From contig JACGCN010000036.1 in assembly GCA_014905825.1 (NCBI GenBank), positions 124,001-188,000 of the forward strand: a DNA stretch of 64,000 bases. The letters are read 5' to 3'. Source of the DNA: Lyophyllum atratum. Its lineage: Eukaryota > Basidiomycota > Agaricomycetes > Agaricales > Lyophyllaceae. Positions within the stretch are counted from its first letter, which is position 1, and every line of letters begins with the position of its first letter. Positions 10,413 through 21,276 of this stretch are shown piece after piece. The notes beneath the pieces were generated by a model, which did no database searches, was not told where the DNA came from, and saw nothing but the letters and a program-made list of their open reading frames with translations. A program made the translations under genes and the position numbers.

Positions 10413-11634
10413 CTAAGCAAAGTCGGTGCTGTGGGAAACGTCTTTCCACTCCTCCAGACGTGCCAGAGTCTTTTCTGACTCGGCTTTGACGACAGTATAG
10501 CAGTCGCTTCCGAGGCTCAACGAAATGGGGAAGGTTTTGCCCGCCGCGACACCTTCTCCTCGAACTACATCGGCGATAACTTCGACTCCCTTGAGCGGAT
10601 CTCCCGGCTGCTTTCCATTGTACGCTAGACGATAATTTTTCAGGGAACAACACCCTTTGCATAATGTCAGAGATTGAGCGTACCCTCCAAGGCTGCGTTG
10701 GCTTTATCCGTCATAGGCTTATAGTCTTGGATCCGAGAAACTTGAGGTGCGCGATGATCAGCGTTAAGGAAAGCGGTGCGGAAGTAACCGAAGTCGACAC
10801 AGATGCTGCGTAGGCCGAGCGGGGAAATTTCGTCATGGAGGCTGGAAGAGATCCCTAGAAAGGAAGGCGTGAAATCATGTATATGAAGGAACTAAATGCC
10901 TGCTTACCACGCAAAGCGAATTTCGTTGCCGCGTAAAGTCCTGCATTGGGGACCGACCTGGTGATAGTTGTTATTTGATGCGAGGATAGACATAAAGCGG
11001 ATTCTCACCTCCAGCCACCGAGCGATCCGAGGAAGACGACAGTCCCAGTTTTGCGTTCACGCATGTATGGCAAAAATGCTCGAGAGACATTTAGCGCGCC
11101 GAACACGTTCGTGCTGGCGAAGGGGTTAGCTCTGAACCAGGGGGAAGATAACTCATTGACTCACTTGAATTGATCAAAAGATTCTTCAGGGCTACAGCAT
11201 GGATGAGTATCGCTTACTTTAGTACTAGTTCGCAACGCACGTATTCTCCTCGATCGCCCCAACCAAGATATAGCCTGCTTTCGGATCAACATATCGTTCT
11301 GCAAGCAGTTAATCATAATTACCAGCGTTGTTGACGAGGACGTCAATTCTGCCATGGATCGCGTTCGCCTTCTCCGCGATCGACTTCAGGTCCTCTAATG
11401 GCGATGTTACATCGAGCTCGAGAATGTCCGCCCCTTGAGCCTTGAGGCCTTCCAGCTTTGCGAGGGATCGCGCGCGACTAGTAGCAATGACCTTGTCGCC
11501 CCTTTTCAAAGCAGCAAGTGTGAGATCGCGACCCAAGCCCGTCCTAAGTCGCATGTATCAGCCTATAGGGAGTCGAACAAGACCTTATCGACTCACGAAG
11601 TACCGGTGATGAGCCAGACAAGTTGAGACGCCAT
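10413..11634 (-). CDS. Short-chain dehydrogenase/reductase (classical SDR)
   Basis: NAD(P)-dependent oxidoreductase of the SDR superfamily. Translation starts MASQLVWLITG at 11634. The Rossmann TGxxxGxG motif is split by the first intron (GTS/TGLGRD), which ends at 11544. NNAG follows near 11325, then the catalytic Ser region (VVFLGSLGG) and YAATK, the Tyr-x3-Lys pair. The last exons read AYNGKQPGDPLKGVEVIADVV and end STDFA at 10413. At least six introns of 46-75 bp are needed; each has GT..AG ends and all join in frame, giving about 285-300 residues, the usual length for a classical SDR. 'TSTGLGR' and the long C-terminal part resemble the fungal subgroup often annotated as retinol dehydrogenase-like or ketoreductase-like; substrate unknown. 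It lies on the same strand as the P450 and NRPS-like genes at 21-28 kb but is separated by about 10 kb. Confidence 0.9.
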
Positions 11635-11674
11635 TGTACCTAGGTTGTTGGGAATCCGCCTTTTGGAAGTTGGC

Positions 11675-11681
11675 TTTATAT
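11675..11681 (-). promoter_or_regulatory. TATA-like element of the SDR gene
   Basis: ATATAAA on the minus strand, 41 bp before the SDR start codon. The short distance fits a compact fungal promoter. Sequence match only. Confidence 0.4.
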
Positions 11682-12381
11682 GCCCTGGTAGATGAGAAGC
11701 TTAATGACCAATCTCCGTCGTAGCTCGTTCCGGTGTCACCATGTGAAATCGCGATAAAGAGAAAAAATTGTAAGTTGCGAGGTGGAATATGCTGCGCACA
11801 GACCCTGCATGACACTTGGCAACAACGTGGATCAAATTCCTTGGCAAGGATTGATCTTCCTCTTCGGAACTGATCTCGCCGGTAACGCTGATGCGATGAT
11901 TTTCGGGCCTGGACCTGACTGTCAAATTCATGAACAGGCGCATACCCAAAAGATTGGGAGTTCCAAGTTATGAGATGGGAGCCAAAAACAAGACAGGAAT
12001 AATTGTGCTAGTTTCCCCGTCTTCTTCGAACAATCCACTGGCAGTCGTATATTTACCATTCTCGCGGTTAGAGAGGTTTAATGACGAAAAAAGCGAGAGG
12101 AGTCCTCCTAAGTTATAGCCTAAGTAAGACCTTGCGAAACTTTGACTCGGAGGGTAGATTAGATCATCTTGGACTTAGCATAGTGATAGTGATAGTGATA
12201 TTACCCACGGGCGGTCCCGAGGTGGAACATGTGGGGGGTCCGTGCTACGTACGTGCATCAAGTGTACGCTACGGGCGTTAACCAATCATTGCCGCTATGA
12301 TGTACGGGATCGCACGGGTTAATGTGGCTACGCGCAAGTGTAGGAAACGGATGCAGATGTGTCATGAACAAAAAGAAAGAG
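11682..12381. other. Gene-free interval upstream of the SDR
   Basis: No supported gene. A small GTGATA triplication lies near 12181-12200. The rest shows only scattered short frames. Confidence 0.4.
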
Positions 12382-12828
12382 TCACGTAGGCACAGACGGT
12401 AGGAAAAGAGGAGCGCTATCAAAGAGTGTGAAGATGGCGTATATGTAGCCAGCGAAGAGAGGGCATAAAGTACGGTCACTGACGAGGTGAACAATGAACT
12501 GGGATGCAGGGGGAGACTGATATGATAGCAGGAGGTCAGGGCGTAACTGTAGGACGGTGTGTATAAATTCTCGTCGCAGAGGCCTGAGGTCGGGGTGGCC
12601 TCTACAGGCAAAGAGAGCAGGAACTTCGTCCTCCACGGAAGATCTACAGAAACGGCACAGTCGACGATGTCGCTCAATATGGGGACGGCCTGAGACGTGG
12701 CGACGAAGCTGCTCAATTGCTAGGCAGTGGTCTGATAGCAGAAAACGGGTAAGGGCGACACGGTGTCGAGGGTTAGGAAGTCGCAGGTAGGGTTGCAGAC
12801 GGTACGTGGTGACGTCGTGGTTCAGCAT
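12382..12828 (-). mobile_element. Non-LTR (LINE-type) reverse transcriptase C-terminal remnant
   Basis: A 148-codon frame reads YLRLPNPRHRVALTRFLLSDHCLAIEQLRRHV, then RPHIERHRRLCRFCRSSVEDEVPALFACRGH. The CRFC...ED..ALF.C..H arrangement and the preceding 'LPNPRHR.ALTR.LLS.H.LA.E..R' text are the C-terminal, zinc-knuckle-like end seen in Agaricomycete LINE reverse transcriptases. No upstream RT fingers/palm motifs (such as YADD) are found next to it, so it is a 5'-truncated remnant, as expected for LINE insertions. It could in principle be a small domesticated gene, but nothing supports that. Confidence 0.55.
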
Positions 12829-15800
12829 ATATCACGATCTATTGTAGGACTGCCGAGTCATCAATGAGATCTGACTGTTTCGACTGTGGCTCCCATGCCG
12901 GCCTTGGATCGCTCAGCATCTTCGTCAGTGGCCGAGAAGTTGAATGTAGAGAATCGCATTGGAAAAAATCCCGAAGGCTAGGTAAGCTAGCGCGCAGAAG
13001 CTATGGCTGCCAATCAGGAAAAAGCAGGGCAGCGCATTCGGCAGCATCGATCTGAACTCGTCGCTGAAGTTGGCGTTCTCTATCCCACCCTTGACTCGTG
13101 TCAGGAGAAATGTCTCCGCCGAAGAACCATGTGGAATCGCATCGGCGATCAGGAAAATTCGTGCATAAATAGACAGAAGACCCACTGTCGAGGGTGAGGA
13201 GTGGAGGAAAAAGTGCACGTACTTAGTTCAGGGTCACACGCCGCTGTGTACAATCAGGTGGGGGAGATAAGGCTTCGCTAAATTTGTGGGTGTCGGTGTA
13301 AGGGAGTAACTCAAGAAAAGAACTGGCCGACGAGGTATTTTCTTCCAGCTGGGCGGATTCCCTGGTACTGGGGAGGTAGGTAGAGAGCGGAAGAAACTCA
13401 CGTTTGAGGACATAATACCTGCAAGCCATCAAAGGGTACGGCCAAGTTTAGTACATATAGCTTGAGATGTTGAGAGACTCCAAACTATAAGTGTTCAACT
13501 TGCTGGCGTCCGAATTTGTTTTGGGGCACGGATTCGCAGAGGCGGGACTTGGGCGGGACCCGAAACGATACGGTAAGCATTCCGTAGGGTTTGGTGAGAG
13601 TAAGCCATAAACCGAAGAGTAAAGGAGCACACGTTGCCGTCCGTATCCCTCCGTATCCCTCTGTTGGAGACATTCACGAATCACGGTAGGTATGAACGAA
13701 TTGAGCAATGAGAAGGGCCCGGATAGTTCCGATCACGCCGTTTCTTGCGCTGCGACACCGAATGAAGTTGTTCCATATCAACGTTCAGCCTGTCTATCAA
13801 CGATTCGGAAAAACGACATACACACGCAGGTTTTGAAGCGTGAACTGGATCGTAATCGCGAACCACTTCATTATGGACGAAAATCAAAATAGGACTTCAA
13901 GGCACCCAGAAATGAGCGATTCGACCGGTTTCCTGGACGATCAATCTCACCGATAGTAGATAATTTGAACCATGTCCGAATCGGAAGAGGTGCGAATTCG
14001 AAACTCGGAGTATACCATGCTTCGTTTTCAAACTGACATTTGCACATGAAACGCATGTTTTGAGGTAGACAATCAGGTTCGACTTGAACCTGCTGAAGGG
14101 ACACACCTGTCTTTGGAATGCGTTCGGCATGGCTTTGAGTGTGAGATAGCGGTGGGTACTGTCTTGAGGTAAGACGTCTTGAAAGTTTTTTTTTGTTTAA
14201 CATAAAGTGACGTTGATGACTCACACCATTGTTCTCGTTGCTAATCGACATAATCCCCGTTGCCCACAATGTCATTGTCTCCAATGACATTTCTGAACTC
14301 ATTCTCAAGGCATACTGTGGCCGCAGGCGGCTATTTGGTACTGCGAGCTATCAGTGCACAGTCGCTTGAGGACGGGGCGAGCCAAATGAGCCCACGGTAC
14401 TACTGCTCATCGCTCCAACAAGATTATTTGAGGAGGACATTTCGAGCCGCCCAGTACGTACTTGTGCGGCTGGAATGGACGTTTACTCAATCTACCTTTA
14501 GAAAAGGCGTTCAAGTAAGTGTCCGCAATCCGAGGTTACACCATTATTGTCTTATTTTTTTTCTCTGTCCCCACGTCTGAATAGAATGTGACAAGGTCCA
14601 TCCCGCCTTCAATCGGCAGTCACACTGAAGTACCATAAACCTCCTATCCAGATCCTAAATCAATCTGAAGAATAGTTTATGCACACGCCGATGGTAACGC
14701 AGACTGATTGACTCCGCACTAGTCATCAAGGTTTCCTGTTGAATGTTCAACGACGACCTCCAATGGGACGGAAGTATGCGTAGCGCCTTAAACACCGAGA
14801 TACCCGTCACCGAAAGCGTAGTACATGCCAGGATGATTATGTGATGCTTTCTACCAAGTTTTCAGATCCTCAACCTCAGACGTAGAGGCGGGTAGAGCGG
14901 TCTATTTTCTCTCACCGTTCATTCGCTTAACCCCCGAATCTACTTCAGACGACCAGAACATAGTGCCGTTTCCCAAGGATCGCTTCTTGACTGCTCAAAG
15001 CGTTGAAGGATCTGATCTGGGATACTCGGGTAACAGGGACGATCACCAGAAAAGCCTTGGAGGGTCATGGGATCGGCACGAAACCTGCCAGAGAAGAGAA
15101 TTACCATCTCTCTAACGTTATGTCGCAGGTGGACTTGCGCGTAATGGACCCTGAGGCGGTTTGATTCTTGCCTTGGATGAGATATGACAGTTCCACTCAG
15201 GTTCCACTATTCATTTAGGCTGCGGTGCCACCTCACGCGAGTCCGATGGATCATGATACGGTGATGTCACTGCGGAATCATCTCCTTTGGCGCCTTCGAT
15301 AACGGTGAATGCATCATGCGTTGCTCACGAATCGTAATGGGTAGCACGGTCGAACAAGCCCCTCGTCTTCGTCTTGATGTGTACTCGGTTCTCAGTCTCT
15401 CTATCGTTGTTGGGCGCACCTACCCTTCCCCAGGTTCTTGGCGAACGACCGCGGGAATTGACTATGTATTGCTTGCCCTCGCCGACTCTCCATTTTCATT
15501 CGACATTCAGCCTCATCCGGGGCGGCCCTGCGGGTACTCTCTTGATTACCGCGTCCGATATAGGTGTGCATTATTCTTGTCGCAGCCTTCTCCATATGGA
15601 CGCGCTCTATTTCTAGCTGCCTCTTGCGGATCGCTGCCACGAAAACGATCCATCTCCGGATCTTGAACACCTGCAATCAGGGAAGAGTGAGGTTTCGAGC
15701 GTTTCAAGCATTGAATATCGTTGTTAGCAGCTCGAATGAAGGTCAACAGGCAAGTAGCTGGAAAGTGGGTCAACCGTGGGGTAGATCTGTGATGTAAGAG

Positions 15801-17468
15801 AAGCAGACTGCATGTGGTAGGGTTCCATGATAGAACAACGTCATGGCTGCTGTGAGGCTGCCGGAAGTACCACCTGGAGCCGCAAGCTAGATTCTGTCGA
15901 ACTTTGCTTAAGTGATGGGCCCACCCCATCGGAGCTAACACGCGCCACAAGCAGGCTGTACATGGCCTGAAGCAGAACACTCCGCGCACTCCAGGGGCTT
16001 CGTACGCACCTCTTTTGAGGTAGAGCTTCATCCGAGTGGTTCTGACGTACAGACGTTCCAGTTTTGACTGCACCATTTGACGACCCAGAGAGTGCCTTGA
16101 CCATATGATAGACCAAGAGGTCGGTAATTTTTTACCGAGACGTTGATCAAGCTGGCTGACAAGTCCGTATGTAGATCTTCGCCGGCCGACAATCATTTCT
16201 AGTCTGCAGATGTTGAAAAGCCGGTTGACACCGTAAAGCGACGTGATCGGCAGTTGGGTAAATAGAAGAATGCGGGGAACATCTAGAAACCCGAATTAGG
16301 CTCTAAGTTAAGCTGTGGGCGGCGAAAGTCTACCATGTGGTGGTTGAGCTGTTCGAAAACGACAACAGATGGGATCCACAATGTGTACAGATGACCACAC
16401 AAGCGGACGTTCGGCGTGTCACCGAACGTGTGAAACTTCCCAGAGGCGAGACGGGTGTTTTCAGATTACCAGAAGCTGGCTAACCTCGATTGGGGAAGTC
16501 GATCTAAAAAGGAAATACATCTCGATGATTGCAGATCCCCATGGCATGCGGACCTGGAGGGAAAAGCCATGGGTCGCGGAGTGGGAAATTTCTGCTATGA
16601 CAGCGTAGACAGCGTCTTGTTTGTTTTCATTTTCAACCTCCCTTTTTGGTCCCTTCTAGCAATTTACCCCGAATATCCAGACACCTGACAGTCGATCTCT
16701 AATTATGCCACAAATGCAGTCTCCCTCGCCCAAACATCGATCCTTGGTGACATTGCAAATCCGGATGTGGATTGTCGGCGTAAACGTGACCCAAGAAGTA
16801 GGTCCCTTATGAGTCAGGGTTGACGCCGTGACTATCAACGGGTTTCGGGTTTGAGGGTCAACTGCTGGCGACGTACACAACCTGCCGCGATATTCGTCAC
16901 ATGTGGCACTCTGGAAACCTAGTATAATAGTATTACTGGTGTGTGTGATGGAATGAAGCCTGTGGGTGCGGGGCGCCGGGGAACGGTGGTCCTCGGATTT
17001 GCGTTGTGGATTGCGGTAAGGTACGTAATAATGAATGAACTGTCTACTAAGGGTTGAACATTTAAGTTCTGTAGGAGCCGCAGATCGGGTGTTGTCCCTT
17101 TTGAAGGACAGCTGTACCGCAGTAAGCAGGGATCGGGCCAGACGCCAATCCTTCCGTTCAGTCCTCATTCAGTATCGGGTTTGCCGGCATTCGTCGTTTG
17201 CCGTTCTATAAAGCATCAAATCACCCTTTTGCGATGGCTTCTTTTCGCCCATATACCACCATCGACGGAGTTCTCCTTTCGGCATTCCCAAATTGCTCAA
17301 GAAGACTCCTCATCTACTCCTCCTCTTGACGCTACATATAGCTCCCCCCGTTCCGGCACTAACGCCTCGGTGCATATCCTTAGCGCTTCATACACTTGGG
17401 TTCTCGGCGCCTCGATTCTCGAGTTAAAGCACTCCACGTTCCGGCTTGTTGACTACATCCCTTGCACC
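12829..17468. other. Long interval with no supported gene
   Basis: About 4.6 kb with many short frames on both strands but no clear domain. A hydrophobic minus-strand frame at 12925-13218 (with IYARIFLIADAI) may be the relic of a fungal 7-TM protein. Frames at 13871-14308 and 15401-16196 (minus) and 16369-16608 (plus) lack recognisable motifs and splice continuity. A CCGTATCCCT unit is repeated in tandem at about 13640-13661. The region looks like decayed sequence. Confidence 0.4.
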
Positions 17469-17479
17469 ATATATATATT
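17469..17479 (+). promoter_or_regulatory. TATA-rich element upstream of the C2H2 gene
   Basis: An ATATATATATT run lies 72 bp before the ATG at 17551. It is preceded by about 250 bases that are rich in C/T on the plus strand, a common fungal promoter composition. Confidence 0.35.
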
Positions 17480-17550
17480 GATCTGACTTGCACTGGTGCC
17501 CACGCTCCTGCTTCACTCTTTTGCTGGTCCTATCCCCCCCTCTCCGTTCA

Positions 17551-19181
17551 ATGATGTCGCCAATACAACATGAATCTAGTATTGTGTTACCCAGCATTCA
17601 TGAGATGTTTCCTGGTAGGTGATGCGAGTCTCCCTGCAGTGCATCGCTCACTCTCTCCTCAGAATACCTCATGAGGGATCCTGGTCGTGCGAGAACAACA
17701 AGACACTCTTCTCAGCGTCCGGAGATGGTTCGTTCCTTATCCACTCAACGCTATAGTGGCCTTGAGCTTCGTATTTTCAGTTGGCGTCGCTAGCACATGG
17801 ATCACACTATCGCACCGCGGGGCCGTCGACATCGATGTCGAGTGTTAGGCGCCATTCCACAGCTTCTGACTCAGCCTCACCCCGCCCACGGGCACCGTAT
17901 TCCCCTCGTACAACCGTTGCACCGGGTAAAAGTTTGCGCCCATCTTCGCCTATCCACCATCTTGCTACTCGTCACGATCACTCTGGCAGCAATGCTTACG
18001 CGCATACTCGTAGAGGGCAATCGGGCTCTCCCGTATTCTCCTTCGATGTGCTCCGCTCTGACCCTACAAGTTCGTCGCTCGAGCACATCGCCTCGAGCGT
18101 CACATTCCCTAACCGGGGAGGCAGCTCCGCAGGCTACAGTCTCCAGTGTGAAATTTCCAATGGTTCAGCCCCAGTCTTCAGAGTTTCTGTTCCAGACTCC
18201 AGTCGTCGCGATGGGAACTCTCGTCCGCACCGCAGCAACAGTAATCCCACTGGTGGTGCACGGAAATCTCAGCCTGCAAGCGCTACTGGTCCAGGATATT
18301 CGGCAATGATCTCTTTCCCTGTTTCAGGACAGATGGCAGGTGCGCAGGGTCGAGACCGCTCGCCAGACGACCCTGACGCTGTGAGCGACGGCGACCTCTC
18401 CGGGTCCAACAACGGAAAGAAACACGTTTGCCCAACATGCGCCAAAAGATTTAACCGTCCAAGCAGCCTTAGGATACACGTCAACACTCACACAGGCGCT
18501 ACTCGTAAGTCCTTCGCGTTACTGTCTGCGTCAAGCACCGACTCATCTTTCACCATAGCATTTCGCTGTCCATGGCCAAATTGTGCTCGCGAGTTCAACG
18601 TTAACTCCAACATGCGCCGCCACTACCGGAACCACACGACACCTGGGTTCTCACGTCCTCAATCTAATGACGCTCGTCGCCGCAGGAAACGAGTGCCGCC
18701 GCGTGGGGTCGTTTTTATTGCCGGGGAGTTGCGTCATGAGGTCCAAAACGCGAGCGCGTCGATGACCCCGCCTATCTCTAGTCTCTCGATGAACGAGGAC
18801 TCGGACGAGGCTTCCGAGGCTTCCGAGGAAGACGAACTTGATTCCCTTCCAGACGAGGCTTCGCCGACATATGAAAGCTCCCCGAGACCATATTCACAGT
18901 CGAGCGACATGTCGGACAGGGTCGCTTACGATCAGCGAACATCGCTCAGCCAGTTTTCCCAATCCAACCTGCGCTCCGGGAGCCACGCATTTTCAAGTTA
19001 CCCAAATTCCCCGTCGTCTTCGACCCCTTCCCCTTTGGAAGATCATATCTACACTCCATCAGCCCCGTACAGCCGGTCCTTCGCGGACTCCAAGGTTTCC
19101 ACGGCACTACGCCCAGCATTCCATCCGAAACCTGTTACCAAATCACGACTGATCAAGGAGGAGTCGATGTCCGATCGGTGA
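17551..19181 (+). CDS. C2H2 zinc finger transcription factor (two fingers)
   Basis: Four exons (17551-17614, 17663-17727, 17781-18504, 18559-19181) join in frame to 491 residues. The N-terminus reads SIVLPSIHEMFP, a motif I associate with a group of Agaricomycete C2H2 regulators. A long Ser/Pro/Arg-rich, probably disordered stretch follows. Finger 1 is CPTC...LRIHVNTH, finger 2 is CPWPNC...NMRRHYRNH; the second has the C-x4-C spacing. A basic run (RRRRKR) after finger 2 is a likely nuclear localisation signal. The C-terminal third is acidic then Ser-rich (EASEASEEDELDSLPDE), a possible activation region. The 54-bp intron at 18505-18558 falls exactly in the linker between the fingers and contains no stop in frame, so a retained-intron form would carry 18 extra residues there. 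It may regulate neighbouring metabolic genes, which is inference from position only. Confidence 0.88.
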
Positions 19182-20362
19182 GGGTGGGGGCACCTGCAAC
19201 TCTGCTTTCCATTTTGTCAATGCTGTATCTCTACGTATCATCTCTGACCAGTGACCACTCCCCATGTATTTTACGCTTTCGCTACTTGCTTCCTCATACC
19301 AGATCACCCCTGCTCAACTGCGCATTCTTGATATGATGCTATTGGACGCGTTTGCCTGAGTCCCACCCTAGATACCAAGCCCCCACTAGATACCACATCT
19401 TGCTTTCTTATGGTCTATAACCGAATGTGACTTGCACTCTCTCCCCTCGAGTTGCTATGCCTACCCATTGACGCACGTCGCGACTCAGTCAAGCTACGAC
19501 GGAAGTTTTTCGACGACGCGGTCCGACGTAAATAGAGTAGAAGAGGTTCGCAAAAGCGTGGCATAAACCACATATGATCGCGCCCGTGGACAGTCTTGGC
19601 ACACTCCATAATCAAGCAATAATTCCTAATTCACTGCTGACTCGAGTATCGAGGGTGAGCTGTAGACCTCAGATCCAACTCGGTACCTTTGGGCAACAAC
19701 CAGGGCACGCTCACCCCATAAGGAAATGACAATCTACGATATCCGAAATGGCAAAAAAAGCATCTTCGCTGGTAGCGGTTAAGCCAAGATAAGATTAGAT
19801 TCTAATTCCTTCAGCGCCACGCGTCGACCTGCCGAACTGAAGGGGTGGTTCAACGTGCGCGGATTCCGGATCCACAGCAAAACCTTAAGTGAGCAGGCTC
19901 CCACAGAACTTCGCAGAGTAACAGTTTCAGGGATGTGGTGCGGAGTAAGTGGGTAGAACCTTGGCCAAGACCTCTCAAACATGAGCATTGAAACTAAACG
20001 GGCAAGTCGGATCACGAGGAGTGAGCGCTCGAGCGCTTAACACAACAAGGGATGAGATCAAATGGAGAAGCAATAATAGACACGGGGGCATTTGCGGACG
20101 ACCCCGTCCAGGTACCGCACTTTGGTCAACCGCTTCTGCTATCAATCGCCGATCCAACAAGCTACTGACAAAGGGGGATGTTACGATCACTCAATGATCG
20201 TCGATGTCATCCTCCAGAACAAGGAGAAGATTTGCGGTCTGCCAGGTTGCTAGCGGGAAGCTCGTTACGGAGACCTGCCCGCCATTGGTGACCAATAGTT
20301 GCAAGTATTCTCCAATGACTACGGTGCACGAGCTGTATCATCCAGGATTTCAACTCCCTGTT
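19182..20362. other. Gene-free interval 3' of the C2H2 gene
   Basis: No supported gene or RNA. The first 200 bases probably hold the 3' UTR of the C2H2 gene. Confidence 0.4.
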
Positions 20363-21024
20363 GACGTTGAGAAGTAATTCACTAGTGATTTACATGAATT
20401 CGAAGCACTTTGTGACGGCCTTCTATGACTAAAGTCGCAGCCAGGGCAGGCGCCTATTTGGCGCCTATGTTTTCTGGGCTTTTCTAGGGTATTAGATATT
20501 GGCTACCAGCATGAACATTTGCAGCCTGCAGTGTCAAACTCTGCTGTTGCTGTTGAGAGGGTGTTTTGGGAGGCCAGGACATAGTAAAAATAAATCTTGC
20601 ACAATTCCTTAAATAGATACATGTATTCTTCTTTTCCTCCGCGTGTTACGGCCGTGATCCGCCAGTGCCGTCCGTGCCATCATCGGGTTCCGTACATTGA
20701 CTTGATGGAACGGTGTACAGGACTTCAACTATACATACGTATTGAGCCGTCTTCTTGGCCGTAATACCGGACGGTGTGTATTACAGCCCAATTTCGATTT
20801 TCCCAACAAATTGAAGGTGCTAGGAGCTTAAATAACACTCATGGACTTGCAACCATTGCCAGTAAAGCATGCAGTGAAATAGTCACTTCAAAGTAAGAAG
20901 CCGGTAGCCAGTATCATACCCTAAGAAACATAGGCGCCAAATAGGCGCCGGCCTTGGCTACGGTTTTAGTCATAAAGGGCCGTCACATAGGGCTTCGAAT
21001 TCATGCAGATCACTTCTCAACGTC
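20363..21024. repeat. MITE-like fold-back element with imperfect inverted arms
   Basis: Arms 20363-20510 and 20900-21024 are inverted copies. Shared blocks in order are GACGTTGAGAAGT, CATGAATTCGAAGC, GTGACGGCC, ATGACTAAA, GGCGCCTATTTGGCGCCTATG and GGCTACC. The left arm carries an extra 11 bases after GACGTTGAGAAGT. Arms differ at many places, so the element is old. It is 662 bp, non-coding, and sits about 250 bp beyond the 3' end of P450-1. No convincing target duplication was found, so superfamily is unknown. Each arm contains its own GGCGCC...GGCGCC repeat. Confidence 0.65.
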
Positions 21025-21276
21025 TTTGATTCGAAACAGCGAGTCGAAATCCTGGCTGATACAGCTCGTGCACCGTAAATGACGGAAAAAGGAATGAGAG
21101 CACCTGATGTAAAGGCCACAGAATTTGTGAGGCAGGCATTCACGGCGACGGCAGAACCCTGTACCCAGACGGTACCAATGACAGCTATACACGACAACAG
21201 GGCGATCTCCCACCGTAGAACTTGCTAAATATACATCCTCGATTTCTGGGTCCGGTTCCTACTATGCGAGAGTCGT

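Noticed and set aside
12925..13432. Hydrophobic minus-strand frame as a membrane protein gene.
   Set aside because: Only one or two helices, no splice continuity and no conserved signature; at best a relic.
15316..16608. Several overlapping frames on both strands (15316-15666 plus, 15401-16196 minus, 16369-16608 plus).
   Set aside because: No domain, mutually contradictory frames, no credible introns linking them.
20376..20390. A 15-base match (AATTCACTAGTGATT) to the polylinker of a common T-vector in the left MITE arm.
   Set aside because: Too short, embedded in repeat sequence without any further vector match; half of it is a palindrome. Not evidence of contamination.
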